Assembly: GCA_037447655.1 (NCBI GenBank)
Contig: JBBHKE010001332.1
Coordinates: 60,299-124,298 of the forward strand
Direction: 5' to 3'
Length of the DNA: 64,000 nucleotides
Source of the DNA: Zygnema cylindricum
Lineage: Eukaryota > Streptophyta > Zygnematophyceae > Zygnematales > Zygnemataceae
Shown: one piece after another, positions 32,027-44,349 of the stretch
Layout of the letters: each line of letters begins with the position of its first letter
How positions within the stretch are numbered: the stretch's first letter is position 1
Translations under genes and position numbers: made by a program
Notes under the pieces: model-generated
What the model saw: the letters and a program-made list of their open reading frames with translations, nothing else
Database searches by the model: none
Told to the model about the DNA's origin: nothing

Positions 32027-33180
32027 AAGATGGGAGTGGTGGAAGGGATTCAGTTCAGTAAGAATGATAATATAAGTGATTGTAGTGGATGTGCTCAAGG
32101 TAAAACACACAGATTACCCTTTCCTAAAACAACCACCTATAAGGGAGAAAAAATTCTAAATCTAGTACACACAGATATTTGGGGACCGGCTAAAGTGCCC
32201 TCAACGGGGGGGAAGAGAATTATGATGACTATCACTGATGATTGGTCTCGGTATTCCCGAGTGTATTTTTGAAAAAACAAGTCCGAAGCTCAGGATTGTT
32301 TTAGACAATATAAAGCATGGAGCGAAAAACTCCATGAAACTCCAATCAAGAGAATACGGAGTGACAATGGTGGAGAGTATACTTCTAACCAGTTTGAGGA
32401 TTTTTTGAGGGAAGATGGGGTCTAACACCAAAAGACAGTTCCAGAAAACCCGGAAAAAAATGTGGTAGCTGAAAGGTTAAATAGAACACTAAGTGATAGT
32501 GCTAGAAGTATGTTGTCAGATAAGAAGATAGGAAAAAGGTTTTGGGCAGAAGCAATGAACTGTGCTAATTACCTCAAAAATAGAGTTCTTACTTCAGCTA
32601 TAAAAGATCAAACACCTTATGAGAGATGGACAGGCCAGAAACCAGACATATCTCACTTAAAGGTTTTCGGCAGTCAAGTATTGAGTCTAGATACTGATCG
32701 GTCCCAATTGGAAGCTAGATCCTAAAGGAAAACCGGGATACTTATTAGGATATGATGAGGATGTTAAAGGATATAGAGTTTATGATCTAAAAAGGGAAGA
32801 TATAATCTTAGTAAAGCATCTAGTAGTTATGGATGAAGGAAAGTCTGTGGATCCCTTCAAATATACAAAGTCAGTAAAAATCAGATTTGAGTCAGAAAAT
32901 TCCGATGACTTTGAGCTTCCTAACTATCCAAGTTTTAGAGAAGATGGCATTCTTGCAGGTACAAATCAAACCGAAAAGGACTCGGCTGTGGAAACTCTAG
33001 TGACAACTCTACTCGAATCAAAAGACATGGTGGAAATTGATTCGGAATCAAGGGATAGGGGAGAAGCCGAGATTGTTCGAAAGAATCCACGAGAACCATC
33101 TATTCGGCCTCAGATTTTGAGGGGGGAAGGAGAAGTAGCAAAAGACTGCAAGAAAAACAAGTTAATAACAAGGTAACTAA
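32027..33180 (+). pseudogene. Integrase and linker of D
   Basis: C-S-G-C-A-Q-G-K-T-H-R-L-P-F-P, H-T-D-I-W-G-P and T-I-T-D-D-W-S-R are followed by a TGA at 32270, then S-D-N-G-G-E-Y and, from 32462, V-A-E-R-L-N-R-T-L and T-P-Y-E-R-W-T-G. A shift near 32710 leads to L-V-V-M-D-E-G-K-S-V-D-P-F-K-Y and the acidic linker. Confidence 0.88.
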
Positions 33181-34093
33181 ACTATCTCATCAAGATGAAC
33201 CTCAAACTTATAGAGAGGCGATGACTTGTCCAGAAAGAAATCGGTGGAAGACAGCCATCAATGAGGAGATGGCCTCAATTATGGCAGCTGATACTTGGGA
33301 GCTGGTGGACTGTCCACCTAACCGAAAACCAATCGGTTGTAAGTGGGTTTTCAAATTAAAACTTAGCCCAGATAACACAATCGATCGCTATAATGCCCGA
33401 CTAGTGGCAAAGGGATTTACACAAAAGGAGGGAATGGACTACGAGGAAACGTTTGCCACGGTGGTCAGATTTCCCTCCGTCCGCATACTTCTCAGTCTAG
33501 CAGCAGCGGAAGACATGGAATTGCACCAGATGGACATCAAAACAACCTTTTTGCATGGAGAATTAGAAGAGGAGATCTTCATGCGACAACCCAAAGAGTT
33601 TGTTGAGAAAGGAGAGGAGAGTAATGTATGCTGGCTGATTAAATCTTTTTATGGTTTGAAACAGGCGCCTCAATACTGGAATAAGAAGCTTGATGATTTT
33701 CTTACCGGTCTGAGATAAATCCGGATCAGCTCAGATCACTCAATCTATGTTTTCGAAGATGAGGAAGGTTTTATATTTATTGCAATTTATGTTGATGATT
33801 TGCTTGTTTTAAGTAAATCAATGGATAAAATTAATAAACTGAAAACCGATCTTAAGGGGAGATTTGAAATGAAGGATATGGGAGAAGCAAAATATATTTT
33901 GGGAATTCAAGTAGAGAGAGACCGAAAAAGAAAAATTATAAGATTGAATCAAAAGGAAGTAATAGGGAACATGCTTGATAAATTTCAAATGGATAAAGTT
34001 AAAAGTTGTACAACTCCAATGGAGTTGAAGAAGGGAAGTGAGGGGAGTGAGGAAGAAGGAGTCATAGTCTTAGACAAGGAATTATCTCAGTAA
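33181..34093 (+). pseudogene. Reverse transcriptase region of D
   Basis: Open from 33221 to a TAA at 33716, with [30 protein letters not shown] and S-F-Y-G-L-K-Q-A. After the stop the same domain continues with Y-V-D-D-L-L-V-L (about 33787) and F-E-M-K-D-M-G-E-A-K. A TAA at 34091 precedes RNase H. Confidence 0.9.
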
Positions 34094-34764
34094 GAACAGA
34101 AGTTCATGCAAACTATTCCTTACAGGCAAGTAGTGGGAAGTCTAAACTATTTTATGAATTGTACCCGGCCGGATATAGCTGCAGCTGTAGGAGTGCTGAG
34201 TAGAAGTCTAAATGCTCCCACTAAGAGGGATTGGGAGGCACCTAAGAGAGTCCTTAGATATTTGATAGGATCTAGGGATCTATGGTTGCATTTGGGTGCG
34301 GAGAATACTAGCATCACTACTTGGAGTGATGCCAGTTATGGTGATGCTTTGATGAGGAGATGCACTTCTGGATATGTATTATATGTGGGTGATGGGGCTT
34401 GCTGTTGGAGTAGCAAATTGCAAAAGTTATTGCTCAGTCCACCATGGAGGCTGAGTACATGTCCTCTTGCTCTGCTGTAAAAGAATTGATGTGGGTCAAG
34501 TCTTTGCTTGGTGAGCTTGGTCACCTTAAGAGTGGTGTGCAAATTTTTTTTTGTGATAATCAGGTAGCAATCGCTATTTCTGCCAATAAAGCCAAACATA
34601 TGGACATCAGACTCAGCTTTGTTAGAGAGAAAGTAAAAAAACAAATAATCAATTTAGAGTACAGACCAGATAGTGAGATGGTAGCAGATATGATGACCAA
34701 ACTTGTGCCTTCCCCTAAGCTAATTTTCTGCAGGGAGAAGTGTGGTCTGAAAATTAAAGATTGA
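34094..34764 (+). pseudogene. RNase H region of D
   Basis: N-C-T-R-P-D-I-A, W-S-D-A-S-Y-G-D, C-C-W-S-S-K-L-Q-K, then a one-base shift near 34425, and M-E-A-E-Y-M-S-S to C-G-L-K-I-K-D. It ends 7 bp before the polypurine tract. Confidence 0.9.
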
Positions 34765-34770
34765 CTAGAA

Positions 34771-34781
34771 AATAAGGGGAG
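34771..34781 (+). other. Polypurine tract of D
   Basis: AATAAGGGGAG directly before the TG of the 3' LTR. Confidence 0.85.
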
Positions 34782-35840
34782 TGTAGAAGTTAATGGTCCA
34801 TTTTAAGTATTTTCTAGGTCTAAATAGAAATATAGAAAGAAGCCGAGGCAAGTCTAACCTCTAACTTCTCTCTCCAACTCTCAAACTTGTCGCAGTCACT
34901 GAGAAATTGGAGAGGGAGCTATAGCCATGGCTACCTAGGCTATCCAGAGGTTTACGGGAAATTTATATTAGTTAGGGGTTTATTTACTAAAAGGTATGTG
35001 CCGGCCACATAATTTGATCCTGATACCTATCGGCCGGTAAACAGCAAGAAGCCGGTAGCCTTAGCTGTTAAGTCTAGAACTAGTGTTACGTACTATGTGG
35101 TTTGATATTAATTTAAACATTAATACGTAGGATAATTCATTTAACTGTAATTGTTTACGGGATACATAGATCTGGTATTGTATAAGTACGGATTACGGTA
35201 CGGACAAGAAATCAATACCGCGCATTTATTTCATTAGTGAAACGGAATACCGCGCATGTATTTATTACGGCTACGAATAAATTCGAATTTAATCGGACGG
35301 CCGGAATTAGCGCCGAGATCGCGGAAGAAGATTTCGGTTGTTCGTGGCCATCGCCACATCAGATGACACGTGGCGAAATTACATTGGATCGTGGTATCTC
35401 CGGAGATTATGGCACCGAATCCGGATATGACATGTGTCGACATTTAGGCCATGTCGTACAATGTCCGTACATAAAGTATACCGGCAGCTGTACTTTTGCG
35501 TACGGAACTATAATCTGATTGGTTCCGTACATCAGTAGATAGAGTCTGTGAGAGAGATAGGACTTAGAAAAATTAGGAGATAGGACCCCTCTCTCTCAGA
35601 GAGCTTCTGTACAAAAGGTCAACTTTGACCCTCCATAACTTACTGCACAGAGAAGCAAATTTAGAGATTCTTTTTGCTATCGACTCAAGGGAGTCTTGCC
35701 TTCACACGGGTGCAAGTGGTTAGAGTTTTTGTCTGCTAGGGTGGCAGTTGTTTTTGCTGAAACACAAAGGGGTCAGAGTTATCCTAGAGGCTTCTTGGAA
35801 GCTGTCCACTTTGAGGACTTATGGAGGTCTTAGAGGTTCA
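34782..35840 (+). repeat. 3' LTR of element D
   Basis: It runs from TGTAGAAGTTAATGG to AGAGGTTCA, with GGAAC directly after. CACGTG is at 35367-35372 and the antisense tRNA-like block at 34999-35075. Confidence 0.93.
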
Positions 35841-36730
35841 GGAACTAAATACCTACTTTGACTGTTTCGCGAATATGAGAAGGAATGCGCGAGTAAAGTT
35901 GAGGTCGAGGTTAACCGAGATGGTAACAACCCAACACGTTAAGGTTACAGCCATACTCCCGAATCGTTGTGAGACGGGTGTCTTTAAATACGAGGATTGT
36001 TAAAAGGATTCTAGCCATAGTCCGAATCGTTGTGAGACGTGTGTCCTTAAATACGAGGATTGTTAAAAGGATTCCCGCCTCAAGAATGTGAAAGAGCCGA
36101 AAAATTCTTTTTTACACGCCCATCACATGTCTCACGAACCGACGCGGTAGTATTTGGCTTCCCACAACCCGGACATGGAACCCGAGAAGTCAGAGCACTT
36201 GAAAAAGGGGTGGGAGATTAAAAGAAGAATCGGAGAGGGAGACGTAACATGTGTGGTGGAGGGAAGATGATGGGGTTAAGGGGTTGGCTTGGCTTGTGGA
36301 ACCAACGTGGGAGGGGCTCGAGGAGGAGTTGTTGAACATGTCACCAATTGTGGTTAGAAACGGGAGAGTTTGGAATGGGGGCCAAAGACAAAGTGTTGGA
36401 CGGCTCTCGACAATGAGGGGGACAATAACGTGGTGTAGTTAAATAGATGGGATTGTGCACCAGAGGTTGAGGAGAATGAATGAGGTTGGTGTGAGCGCTA
36501 GTGTCGGAGGGCAGAGGAGAGGGTTGAGGTAAAGGGGTTGCAGCTGTCACTTGAGTTGACACAAGAGGGTGAGAGGACCCTAAGAAGGAGTGACATAGTT
36601 TCGAACGTGAAGGAGATGACGGGGAAAGAGACAGTGATGCCTGTCATTTTTGAGGTGCCATAGAAAGAGAGGCAATTGATTATACCGGATCGAAAGACAA
36701 TCTCAGGCAACAATTGGGATGAATTTTTGT
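35841..36730 (-). pseudogene. Element R: N-terminal part with a zinc-ribbon-like motif
   Basis: Minus strand beyond the D insertion. A proline/serine-rich stretch (frame 36562-36341) is followed by P-C-P-G-C-G-K-P-N-T-T and C-D-G at about 36165-36110, a C-x2-C ... C pattern like the fingers at the start of this RT family. A 64-bp tandem duplication (35949-36075) lies between it and D. Assignment rests on position and weak similarity. The left limit is a guess. Confidence 0.45.
35949..36075. repeat. 64-bp tandem duplication in R
   Basis: Two near-identical copies of a unit containing CGAATCGTTGTGAGACG and AAATACGAGGATTGTTAAAA. Confidence 0.9.
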
Positions 36731-37340
36731 AAAAACCAATAGACGGATATTGGGCTTGCTAAACGTTGTAAGATCCAAAACTCCCGTAACGAAAGTGGAA
36801 GCCTTAAATCCAAAACCAACATATATATTATTTTTTTGATTTTTTTTTCTCTCACAAAATGTCCCAGAAACCGACTTGTGGAGGGGTTATGCAACGGAAG
36901 GATATAAATATATAATTCATTTCGTTATTTCGGTCACGCATCAAACAACGCAGAACTGAACAGCGTATGCATTATAGAGTTCCATTTAAAAAAAGCGTGT
37001 CTTGTTTTGTTGTCCATGTAACTACAATACAACGTGAATCACTATTAGTGTGAGAAATTGTTAGTGTGATTAAACAAACGGAGTTATCAACTCTATTTTC
37101 GGTTAACAGGGCAAACGCCAACAAAATATCATTGCTAATTTATTCATCTAACACTAATTTGGATCCACATTCTCATAAGTGTAGCCGCTACAAAGTGTGT
37201 TCACATAGTCGATGTTTTAACATGTGAGAACAGGTTCGCGCAATTTTTTCCCATCTTTATAAATAGGAATAAAACATTAAAATCTGAGTGTGCTTTCCCT
37301 TGTCGACGCCACTCACTTTCATGTGTCGACCCCTCTATCT

Positions 37341-37428
37341 GACACTCTTTATATATGCTCAGTGAAATTACGTGCATTACTGGTGACACTCTTTATATAT
37401 GCTCCGTGAAATTACGTGCATTACTGGT
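37341..37428. repeat. 44-bp tandem duplication
   Basis: Two copies of a unit starting GACACTCTTTATATATGCTC, differing by one base. Confidence 0.95.
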
Positions 37429-40400
37429 ACGTACTCACCTATTTGTACACTAAACTACATAAAAATAGTCGAAATTAGAGTAATTCACACTAATAAACCG
37501 TACCTATATCGGCGTAAAGGAAAAAATAGAATAATTCATTCTATTTTAGGTTCGAGGGTCAAAGTTTAGGGGCGCTGAATGTGCTATAAACACTAATAGC
37601 GATTTACACTGTAGTTTTCCGAAATACAATAATCTGCATGATTAAAGCTAATTTCTCGTAATAGCAACTACAATAGTGTGGACTGCTATAATATTTAGAA
37701 ATAGCATATAACTTATGCGAGAATTACCGTGAATATTGAAAAATAGAATGGACAAAAACTTAGGGGGGAAATGTAAAGTGAGTGTGACTACAAAAATTAG
37801 TTTGGATATTGATATAGAGGCTACAAAATTTTCATGTTGTACCGTTATGGAGAATCAAGATCTAAAATTATTTCGTACGATTAGCATTTTCTCCTTTTGT
37901 ATATTAAAAAATGAACCGAATGAGGAAAAAAAATTAAGTTTTGCTTTCGTGCTATATTGGTTCTTATTATTAAATGTTCCCATAACACCTGTAACCATTT
38001 TTGGTTTTTTAGCGTCTCTTTAAGAGGAAGAGAGTCGTAAATTGTTGTAGATTATCAAGCATTGCATCGTAAACTTCGTCACAAGATATACAAAGGATCA
38101 TTAATACATAGAAAATAATGACTTGGATGATCATTCATTCGATATTAGAAAATAATAGAATAAAAATAAAAAAAATGAGATGATTGGCACCAATTGGGCG
38201 TAAGTGTGACCACAAATTACACTTATATTAATGGAAAAAACATTTGTTTTGGCAATTCTAATAAGGGTGTTTGATTATTTTTACACAACGTGTCAAATTT
38301 AATGTCTTTGCACAATTTGTTCAAAACGTTTCAATTTACTTTCTGAAATTTGGGAATTCTGCGTAATAACCGGCTATATTCTAGTTTATAGAAATATGGA
38401 TCGCTTTGAAATTCAACCAAATTTTTAATCCAAATTTGCAACTTTTGTAGTGTACATAACTTTATTATACAAAAATTATTAAATTAATGACAAGATCTCA
38501 CTTGAAATGTGCTCATTTACAAATAAAACTAAAATGATAAGATTCTCATTCAAAATGAACAAAAATTTACAAATAAAAACCAAAACAGAGCACAATTTAG
38601 TCACAATGACAAAATTTAACAATTTTGAGAATTGACCATTTTGCTTATTTATTTGTTCTTATTTATTTGTATACATTTAATTATTTACTTATGTTGTCTT
38701 CATTCACAATGTGGACTCTAACAAAGCTATCATAGTGAAGTATTAGTCGGTAGGATCTTTCCAACACAGCAAGACACCAAGACTCACTCACACCAGCGGA
38801 AGTATTCACATAAACAAAGTAAAAACATGCGGCCAATATCAACATATTAGCCACTTCATTTTTCTCTGTACAAAAGTTTTTTCTTCTGCATGTTTTTTTT
38901 CATTTCTCGTCTTGTTCCCAAAGTTTGACGATAAAAAGTCTAACCTGACAAACATAAGCAAAGCCATGGAAAAGGGCACGTGCAAAAACATGCCGGCCCG
39001 GAAGACACCTCTGACACTCACCTCACCTGACCTCAGGACGCTGAGTACTTCAACAAATAACCACAGTACTAGAACAGTACAGTACCAAACCAGCGTACAT
39101 CTAAACGAATCATCATCCGTACAGTACTAGACCCTAACAATACATACTCTGGAATCGGTTTGGAACCCGATTTTGGTGCCCAACCGACTTACCCGATGCA
39201 TATCCCAGCATTACTTTGTCCGTAACCATCCTTCACATCAACTTGTTTTTCTCAAAAATGTCAACTTGTTTTGTTAAAAATGGTTGGAATAGAAACCAGG
39301 TTCCTAGAGTCCCTTGATAACACAATTTCTCTCGTATAACTAGAAGGAATTCCCGTCCTTACATTAAAGCATTCGGGATGTGGATATAGAAAAACCGTCG
39401 CTTCCATGCATGTCAATTTATCAAGAATGCCCTGTAACAAATCACAAAAATTAAATCACAAAGGGAAAGTAAATCACAAAAGAAAACCAAATCACATATC
39501 ATACCTCGTGGTATGTGCGACCACGAAAGGCAAATAACAACGTAAGGGTAAATTAGAAAGGACGTTGACAACATTCTCCCAAGCTTTGGATTAAACATAG
39601 GAAAGATTTATGAAATAATTTTATTAGAATGCCTTTGAAAAATTTCCAAAACCAAAGTCCAGTTTGTGGACAAAAAGGGCTATAAAATGCCATATTCTCA
39701 CGGGTCTAATGTAAAAGCTGTATGGCAATTCGATCTCTGGGGAATATACATAAATAAGGAAACGTAATCATACTATAGAACACAGCTTCAGTCTTCTTTT
39801 ATCATTTTCCCCTCTATGAAAAGTAAAAAGTAAACATAGTTTTCAATCTTCAACGTTCCACCATTTAACATCTAAAATGCTAAACCTACATGAAGTTGAA
39901 TGGAAAATTCGTGCGAACGATTATTTTTTCGGTATTATTGAGCTTTTGTCTACAAATCAATACAACCTGGTGATATCAATACTATATCCTACTTTCTATG
40001 CCCCTTTTCTTAAAAGACACATTTTTTATAGTAAAACACACAAAATCTCTCCTGTAAAAAATACAACTCTTTACATTTGCTCACATCAGTAGTAATCTGC
40101 TGTCTTCATTTGTTTCAGCAAATCCTATATGGATATTTACATTTACATAGACAAAGCTATCGATAAATAGGTGTAAACATTGTACTACAATAGGTGGTAT
40201 AGACATTGTTGATGTTGGTCCGGTAGTAATCATAATGTCAAGTAAACATAATTTAGATTTATGTACCATATCGTCAAAATACTTCAAAGAACACGATTAA
40301 CATATACTGATAGTACGTCCCCAATCATCATCCAAAGTGGGACTTAGTAAAGAGTCTGTAGAGGTAGTTAAGTATAAGAGGAGAACCCGATGTGTAGGTT

Positions 40401-40504
40401 TCCCCGAAGGATTAAAAAGTTCTGAAGGACGACGACTTAAAAAAATAAGTTTTGAACAATTCGCAATGAGTTAGATACAGACTGTCGAATATTTTTTAAC
40501 CGAT

Positions 40505-40770
40505 TCAATGTGCAATGTTTATTTGTCCTTTTCTCTGAAGAGCACGTTTGGGCTTTTTGAATTTAGTGCGCAATGTTTTTTGTCCTTTTCTCTGAAGAGC
40601 ACGATTTGGCTTGGTAGAACTTAGTGCGCAATCATAAATCTCTTTTTCTTTGAAGAGCACTTTTTGGCTTAGTATAATTCAATGGGCAATGTTGTTTGCC
40701 TTTTACTTTGAAGAGCTCATTTTGGATTAATATAATTCAGGGCGTAATAATATTTGTCCTTTGGTTTTTG
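40505..40770. repeat. Tandem repeat, ~58-bp unit, about 4.5 copies
   Basis: Each copy holds a GCAATGTTT-like start, TTTGTCCTTTTCTCTGAAG and AGCACGTTTGGC-like words. Copies are diverged, so the array is old. Confidence 0.88.
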
Positions 40771-41080
40771 TCTCGATGCGCCATTTTCAGAACAGCGACA
40801 AACCTCACAACTATTGTGGAAGTGGTCGCTGGTTGTTTTCTGAAGCTTGTAACGTGACCAGTACCACAAATGAGTAATGATTCCATTGCGCACTTTCACT
40901 AATTTACAGTGAAAAAAAATAACTGACTGACTGTGAAAAATAAGTAACATAACTAACTGTTATTATAACTTTCTTCATGATTTATCGGTTTAATTTCTGT
41001 TGCTGTTTTTGCCCTATTTGCTTTATATTAACAAGTTGAAATGGCCTCAGAAGTGGAGGTAAAGTCATATACTACATTAT

Positions 41081-41275
41081 ATTAAATTATTACATTAAAT
41101 AAATAATATATTAAAATTAACAGTAATTAATTAAAATAAAAATAAAAATTAATTAATTAAAAAATTAAAATAATCAATAATATACTAAAATAAATAAATA
41201 CTATAATAATGTTTTATATTGCTATATGTTATAGTATATTATATTATACTATATTAAATTGTATTACAGCCATAT
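41081..41275. repeat. A/T-only low-complexity stretch
   Basis: Runs of AATTAATTAAAATAAAA and TATATTATA type sequence, nearly free of G and C. Confidence 0.85.
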
Positions 41276-41630
41276 CTGAATTAAAATTTTACCGCAATTA
41301 CTGGATTTTGTACGAGTTTGTGAAATAGGAAAGTATACTAAGGTGAGCCTAGAAAATCAGGATTCTTGTATTACAAGAAAGACATATGGTAAGTGTCTTT
41401 TGGTTTTTAAATAAACAAAAACTGATTCTATGGTGATAGATTATACATACAACTAACCAACTAACAAAGTGACTAAGTTCGAACTTATTAAACATTTTAG
41501 AAAAACAACGAGAATTGAGCATCAAAGAAGAAATAGGAAAAGTAAGAATTTGGATAATGATCAGTATTATTTTTTCCAACTAACCAGTAGAGTTCATCAA
41601 AAATTCGAGAATTGTTAAAAGGAAAAGTAC

Positions 41631-41708
41631 CTGAATCCCGTCGCCTATAATTGTCGCATTGTAATCATAATGCTCCCAAGTGATAGGGTTAAGTTTTCCA
41701 TAAATTTC
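41631..41708 (-). CDS. Candidate exon of the O-fucosyltransferase-like gene (78 nt)
   Basis: Bounded by an acceptor TTCTCCAG and a donor GTACTT. It translates in phase 0 to 26 residues beginning E-I-Y-G-K-L-N-P-I-T-W-E-H-Y and ending G-D-G-I-Q. The phase fits the preceding exon at 42404-42470. The sequence itself has no motif I recognise. Confidence 0.45.
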
Positions 41709-41814
41709 CTGGAGAATAAAAGCTTTTGTTTTTTTGTTAACTAAAAATGACTTACCTAGCAAATTGGAAAACCTTTGAAATGTTTATTACTGGCTTACAT
41801 TTCAACAATGAGGA

Positions 41815-42023
41815 GTTTGACTCAAGTTTGACTCAAGTTTGACCAAGTTTGACTGAGTTTGACTGATGATTGACTGAAGTTTGACCGCAAGGGGGAGAGG
41901 GAGGGGGTGAGAGAGGGGGGAAGAGGAAGGGAGAGAGGGAGGGGGAGAGAGAGTGAGAGGGAGAGGGAGGGAGGGGGAGAGGGAGCGAGGGGGAGAGGAA
42001 AGGGAAGAGGGAGGGGAAGAACT
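41815..42023. repeat. TTTGACT repeats followed by a GA-rich tract
   Basis: About 75 bp of GTTTGACTCAA-like repeats (41815-41890) run into about 130 bp of GGGAGA/GAGGGG sequence. Confidence 0.9.
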
Positions 42024-42403
42024 ATTAAAGAACCCTTAAAGTAGAACAATTCTAAGAGAAAAAAGGATAGCTAGGATAGGATAAAAATACATAAAAAATA
42101 AAAATTTCTAACTATTTAATTTATTTTTTTTAAATATTTAAGATAGAATAGATATAAAAATATAGCGTACAATAAAAAAAAGGAGATATAAGTTGACCGA
42201 CAAAAAAACGGATTAAAAAAGATAAAAAGAGATAAAAAAAAAAAAAAAATAGATCATTAATTGGACCCAAAAGAAAGATGAACAAAAATAAGATATATAA
42301 AAAAATATAAATGCATTTTATATTATGTAACAAGATATTATAATAACTAAAAGAAAAAAAACAGAACCAGCAAAGAAAAAAAATTATAATAATACAAAAC
42401 AAC

Positions 42404-42470
42404 CTTTAAGGCATCTCGAATTCCGGAGATTTGCCATCCTTCGAGGAAAGTAAAAGTTTGAGATTTTGGC
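42404..42470 (-). CDS. Candidate exon of the O-fucosyltransferase-like gene (67 nt)
   Basis: Acceptor ATTTTTAG, donor GTTGTT. The first base completes the split AG|G arginine codon of the exon at 44495-44736. The rest reads P-K-S-Q-T-F-T-F-L-E-G-W-Q-I-S-G-I-R-D-A and ends on a whole codon. The intron between the two exons carries the large GA array. Confidence 0.5.
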
Positions 42471-42684
42471 CTAAAAATGAAATAAAAGAATTAGATAAGA
42501 AAAAAAAAAAAGGGAGAAAAAAAAATCAAAGAAGAAATAGGCGAAATAAAAATTGCAAATCAGTGAAAAAAAAATATATATAAAACAAAAATCATCAGAA
42601 AAGAAATAAACTAAATTAAAAAAAATTAATACAAATAATAAAACTAAAAATTAAGAGGAAAAATTATCATAGAGTTGATACTAG

Positions 42685-44170
42685 AGAGAGAGAGGGGGGA
42701 CGAGAGAGGGAGAGGGAGAGGAAGTGCGGAAGGAAGAGGAGAGGGGAAGAGGGGAAGAGAGAGGAAGAGGGGAGAGGGGGAGATAGGGGGAGAGGGATAG
42801 GGAAGGAGAGGGAGAAAGAGAGGGTGAGGGAGAGGAAAGAGAGGGGAAGAGGGGGAAGAGCAAGGCAGAGTAAGAGGGGGAGAGAGGCAGAGTGAGAGGA
42901 CTAGGAAAGGAATGAGGGATTGAAGGAATGGAGAGGGAGAGGGGGTGAGAGTGAGAGGGAAAGGGAGGGGGAGAAGAAAAAGGGAGAAGGAAAGGGAGAG
43001 GAAGAAGCGTAGGGAGAAGGGGAGGAACAGGAAGAGGGAGGGAGACAAGGAGAGGGCGAGGGAGAAGGAGAAGGAGAGAGACCGGAAGGAGAGGGAGAGG
43101 GGAAGAGGGGGAGAGAGGGAGAGGAGAGAGTAAGAAAGAGAAAAGAGAAAGAAAGAAAGAGTGCGAGGGAAAGGGACATAAGAGAGGGAGAAGGAAAAGA
43201 AGAAGGGAGAGGGAAAGGGAGTGAGAAGGGGGAGAGGGAGAAGGAGGGGGAGAGGGAGAAGGAGGGGGAGAGGGAAAAGGAGAGGGAGAGGGAGAGGGAG
43301 GAGTAAGAGAAGGAGAGGGAGGAAGAGAGGGAGACGGAGAGGGAGAGGGAGAGGGAGAGGGAGAGGGAGAGGGAGGAGTAAGAGAGGGAGAGGGAGGAGA
43401 GGGAGAGGAAGAGGGAGAGGGAGAGGGAAAGCGAGAGGAGAAAGGGACAGGGAGAGGGGGACAAAGAGGAAGAGGAAGAGGGAGAGGAAAAGGGAGGGAG
43501 AGGGGAAGAGGAGAGAGAGGGAGAGAAAGGGGAAATATGGAGAGGGAGAGGGAGAGAGAGGGAGAGGCAGGAGGAGTGGTAGAGGGAGAGGGAGGAGGAG
43601 AGGAAGGAGAGGGAGAGAGAGAGGGAGAGGCAGAAGGAGAATGAGAGGGAGAGGGAGGAGGAGAAGGAGAGGAGGAGGCAGGAGAGGAAGAGGGAGAGGG
43701 AGAGGGAGAGAGAGAGGGAGAGGCAGAAGGAGTAGGAGAGGGAGAGGGAGGAGGAGAAGGAGAGGGGGAGGGGGGCAGGAGAGGAAGAGGGAGAGGAAGA
43801 GGGAGAGGGAGAGGGAGAGAGAGAGGGAGAGGGTGAGGGAGAGGGAGAGGGAGAAGGGGAGGATGAGGGAGAGAAAAAGGAGAGGGACATGGAGAGGGAG
43901 AGGAAGAGGGAGAGAGAAAGGAGAGGGAGAGGGGAGAGAGGGGGGGAGGGGAAATATGGAGATGGAGAGGGAGAGGGAAAGGGTGAGGGAGAGGGAGAGG
44001 GAGAGGGAGAGGGAGAGAAAAAGGGGGAGGAAGAGGGAGAGAGAAAGGAGAGGGAGAGGGGAAGAGGAGAGGGAGAGAGAAAGGAGAGAGAGAGGGGAAG
44101 AGGAGAGAGAGGGGGAGAGGTGGAAGTATGGAGATGGAGAGGGAGAGGGAGAGAGAGGGAGAGAGTACTT
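42685..44170. repeat. GA-rich array, about 1.5 kb
   Basis: Purines only over long stretches, (GAGAGG)n and (GAGGGA)n variants. The opposite strand gives long Ser/Pro/Leu frames and this strand Arg/Gly/Glu frames, all compositional artefacts. It falls within an intron of the minus-strand gene, so the sense transcript would be pyrimidine-rich here. Confidence 0.95.
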
Positions 44171-44349
44171 TAGTAAAGTTAAATATTATACTCAAACTAT
44201 AAACCGCTGGAGTGTCTTACAGGGTCAATGGGTTCGTTCTTTTTTTACTCTTATGTTATTCTTCCGAAGTTAACAATCCAAAACCTAAGTGTCAAATTAT
44301 CAAAGGTGAAAATCTGTTTTCTTGTTCAAAAAGCTTAAGAGTTCAACTA

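Larger units (their letters stand above)
23159..35840 (+). mobile_element. Ty1/copia retrotransposon D, interrupted by element E
   Basis: LTRs of 1055 and 1059 bp flank a copia gag-pol. Target-site duplication GGAAC is perfect (23154-23158 and 35841-35845). E sits in its gag. Removing E and one GAGTA restores K-E-Y-V-Y-K-G-G-K. D is inserted in R. It is the same family as H at the right end of the window. Confidence 0.94.
36731..41080. other. AT-rich DNA with small tandem repeats, otherwise unrecognised
   Basis: No clear gene. Two stretches on the minus strand could be further 3' exons of the glycosyltransferase-like gene to the right. One is about 40290-40120 (frame with C-L-L-D-I-M-I-T-T-G-P-T-S-T-M-S). 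The other is about 39740-39620, after a CCCCAG acceptor-like site. I could not connect them by phase and do not call them. Confidence 0.4.

Noticed and set aside
41815-41890. Telomere-like repeat
   Set aside because: The unit TTTGACT/GTTTGACTCAA is not TTTAGGG or a known variant.
42681-44273. Frames of up to 504 codons rich in Ser/Pro/Leu, and Arg/Gly/Glu frames opposite
   Set aside because: Products of the GA-rich array in an intron.
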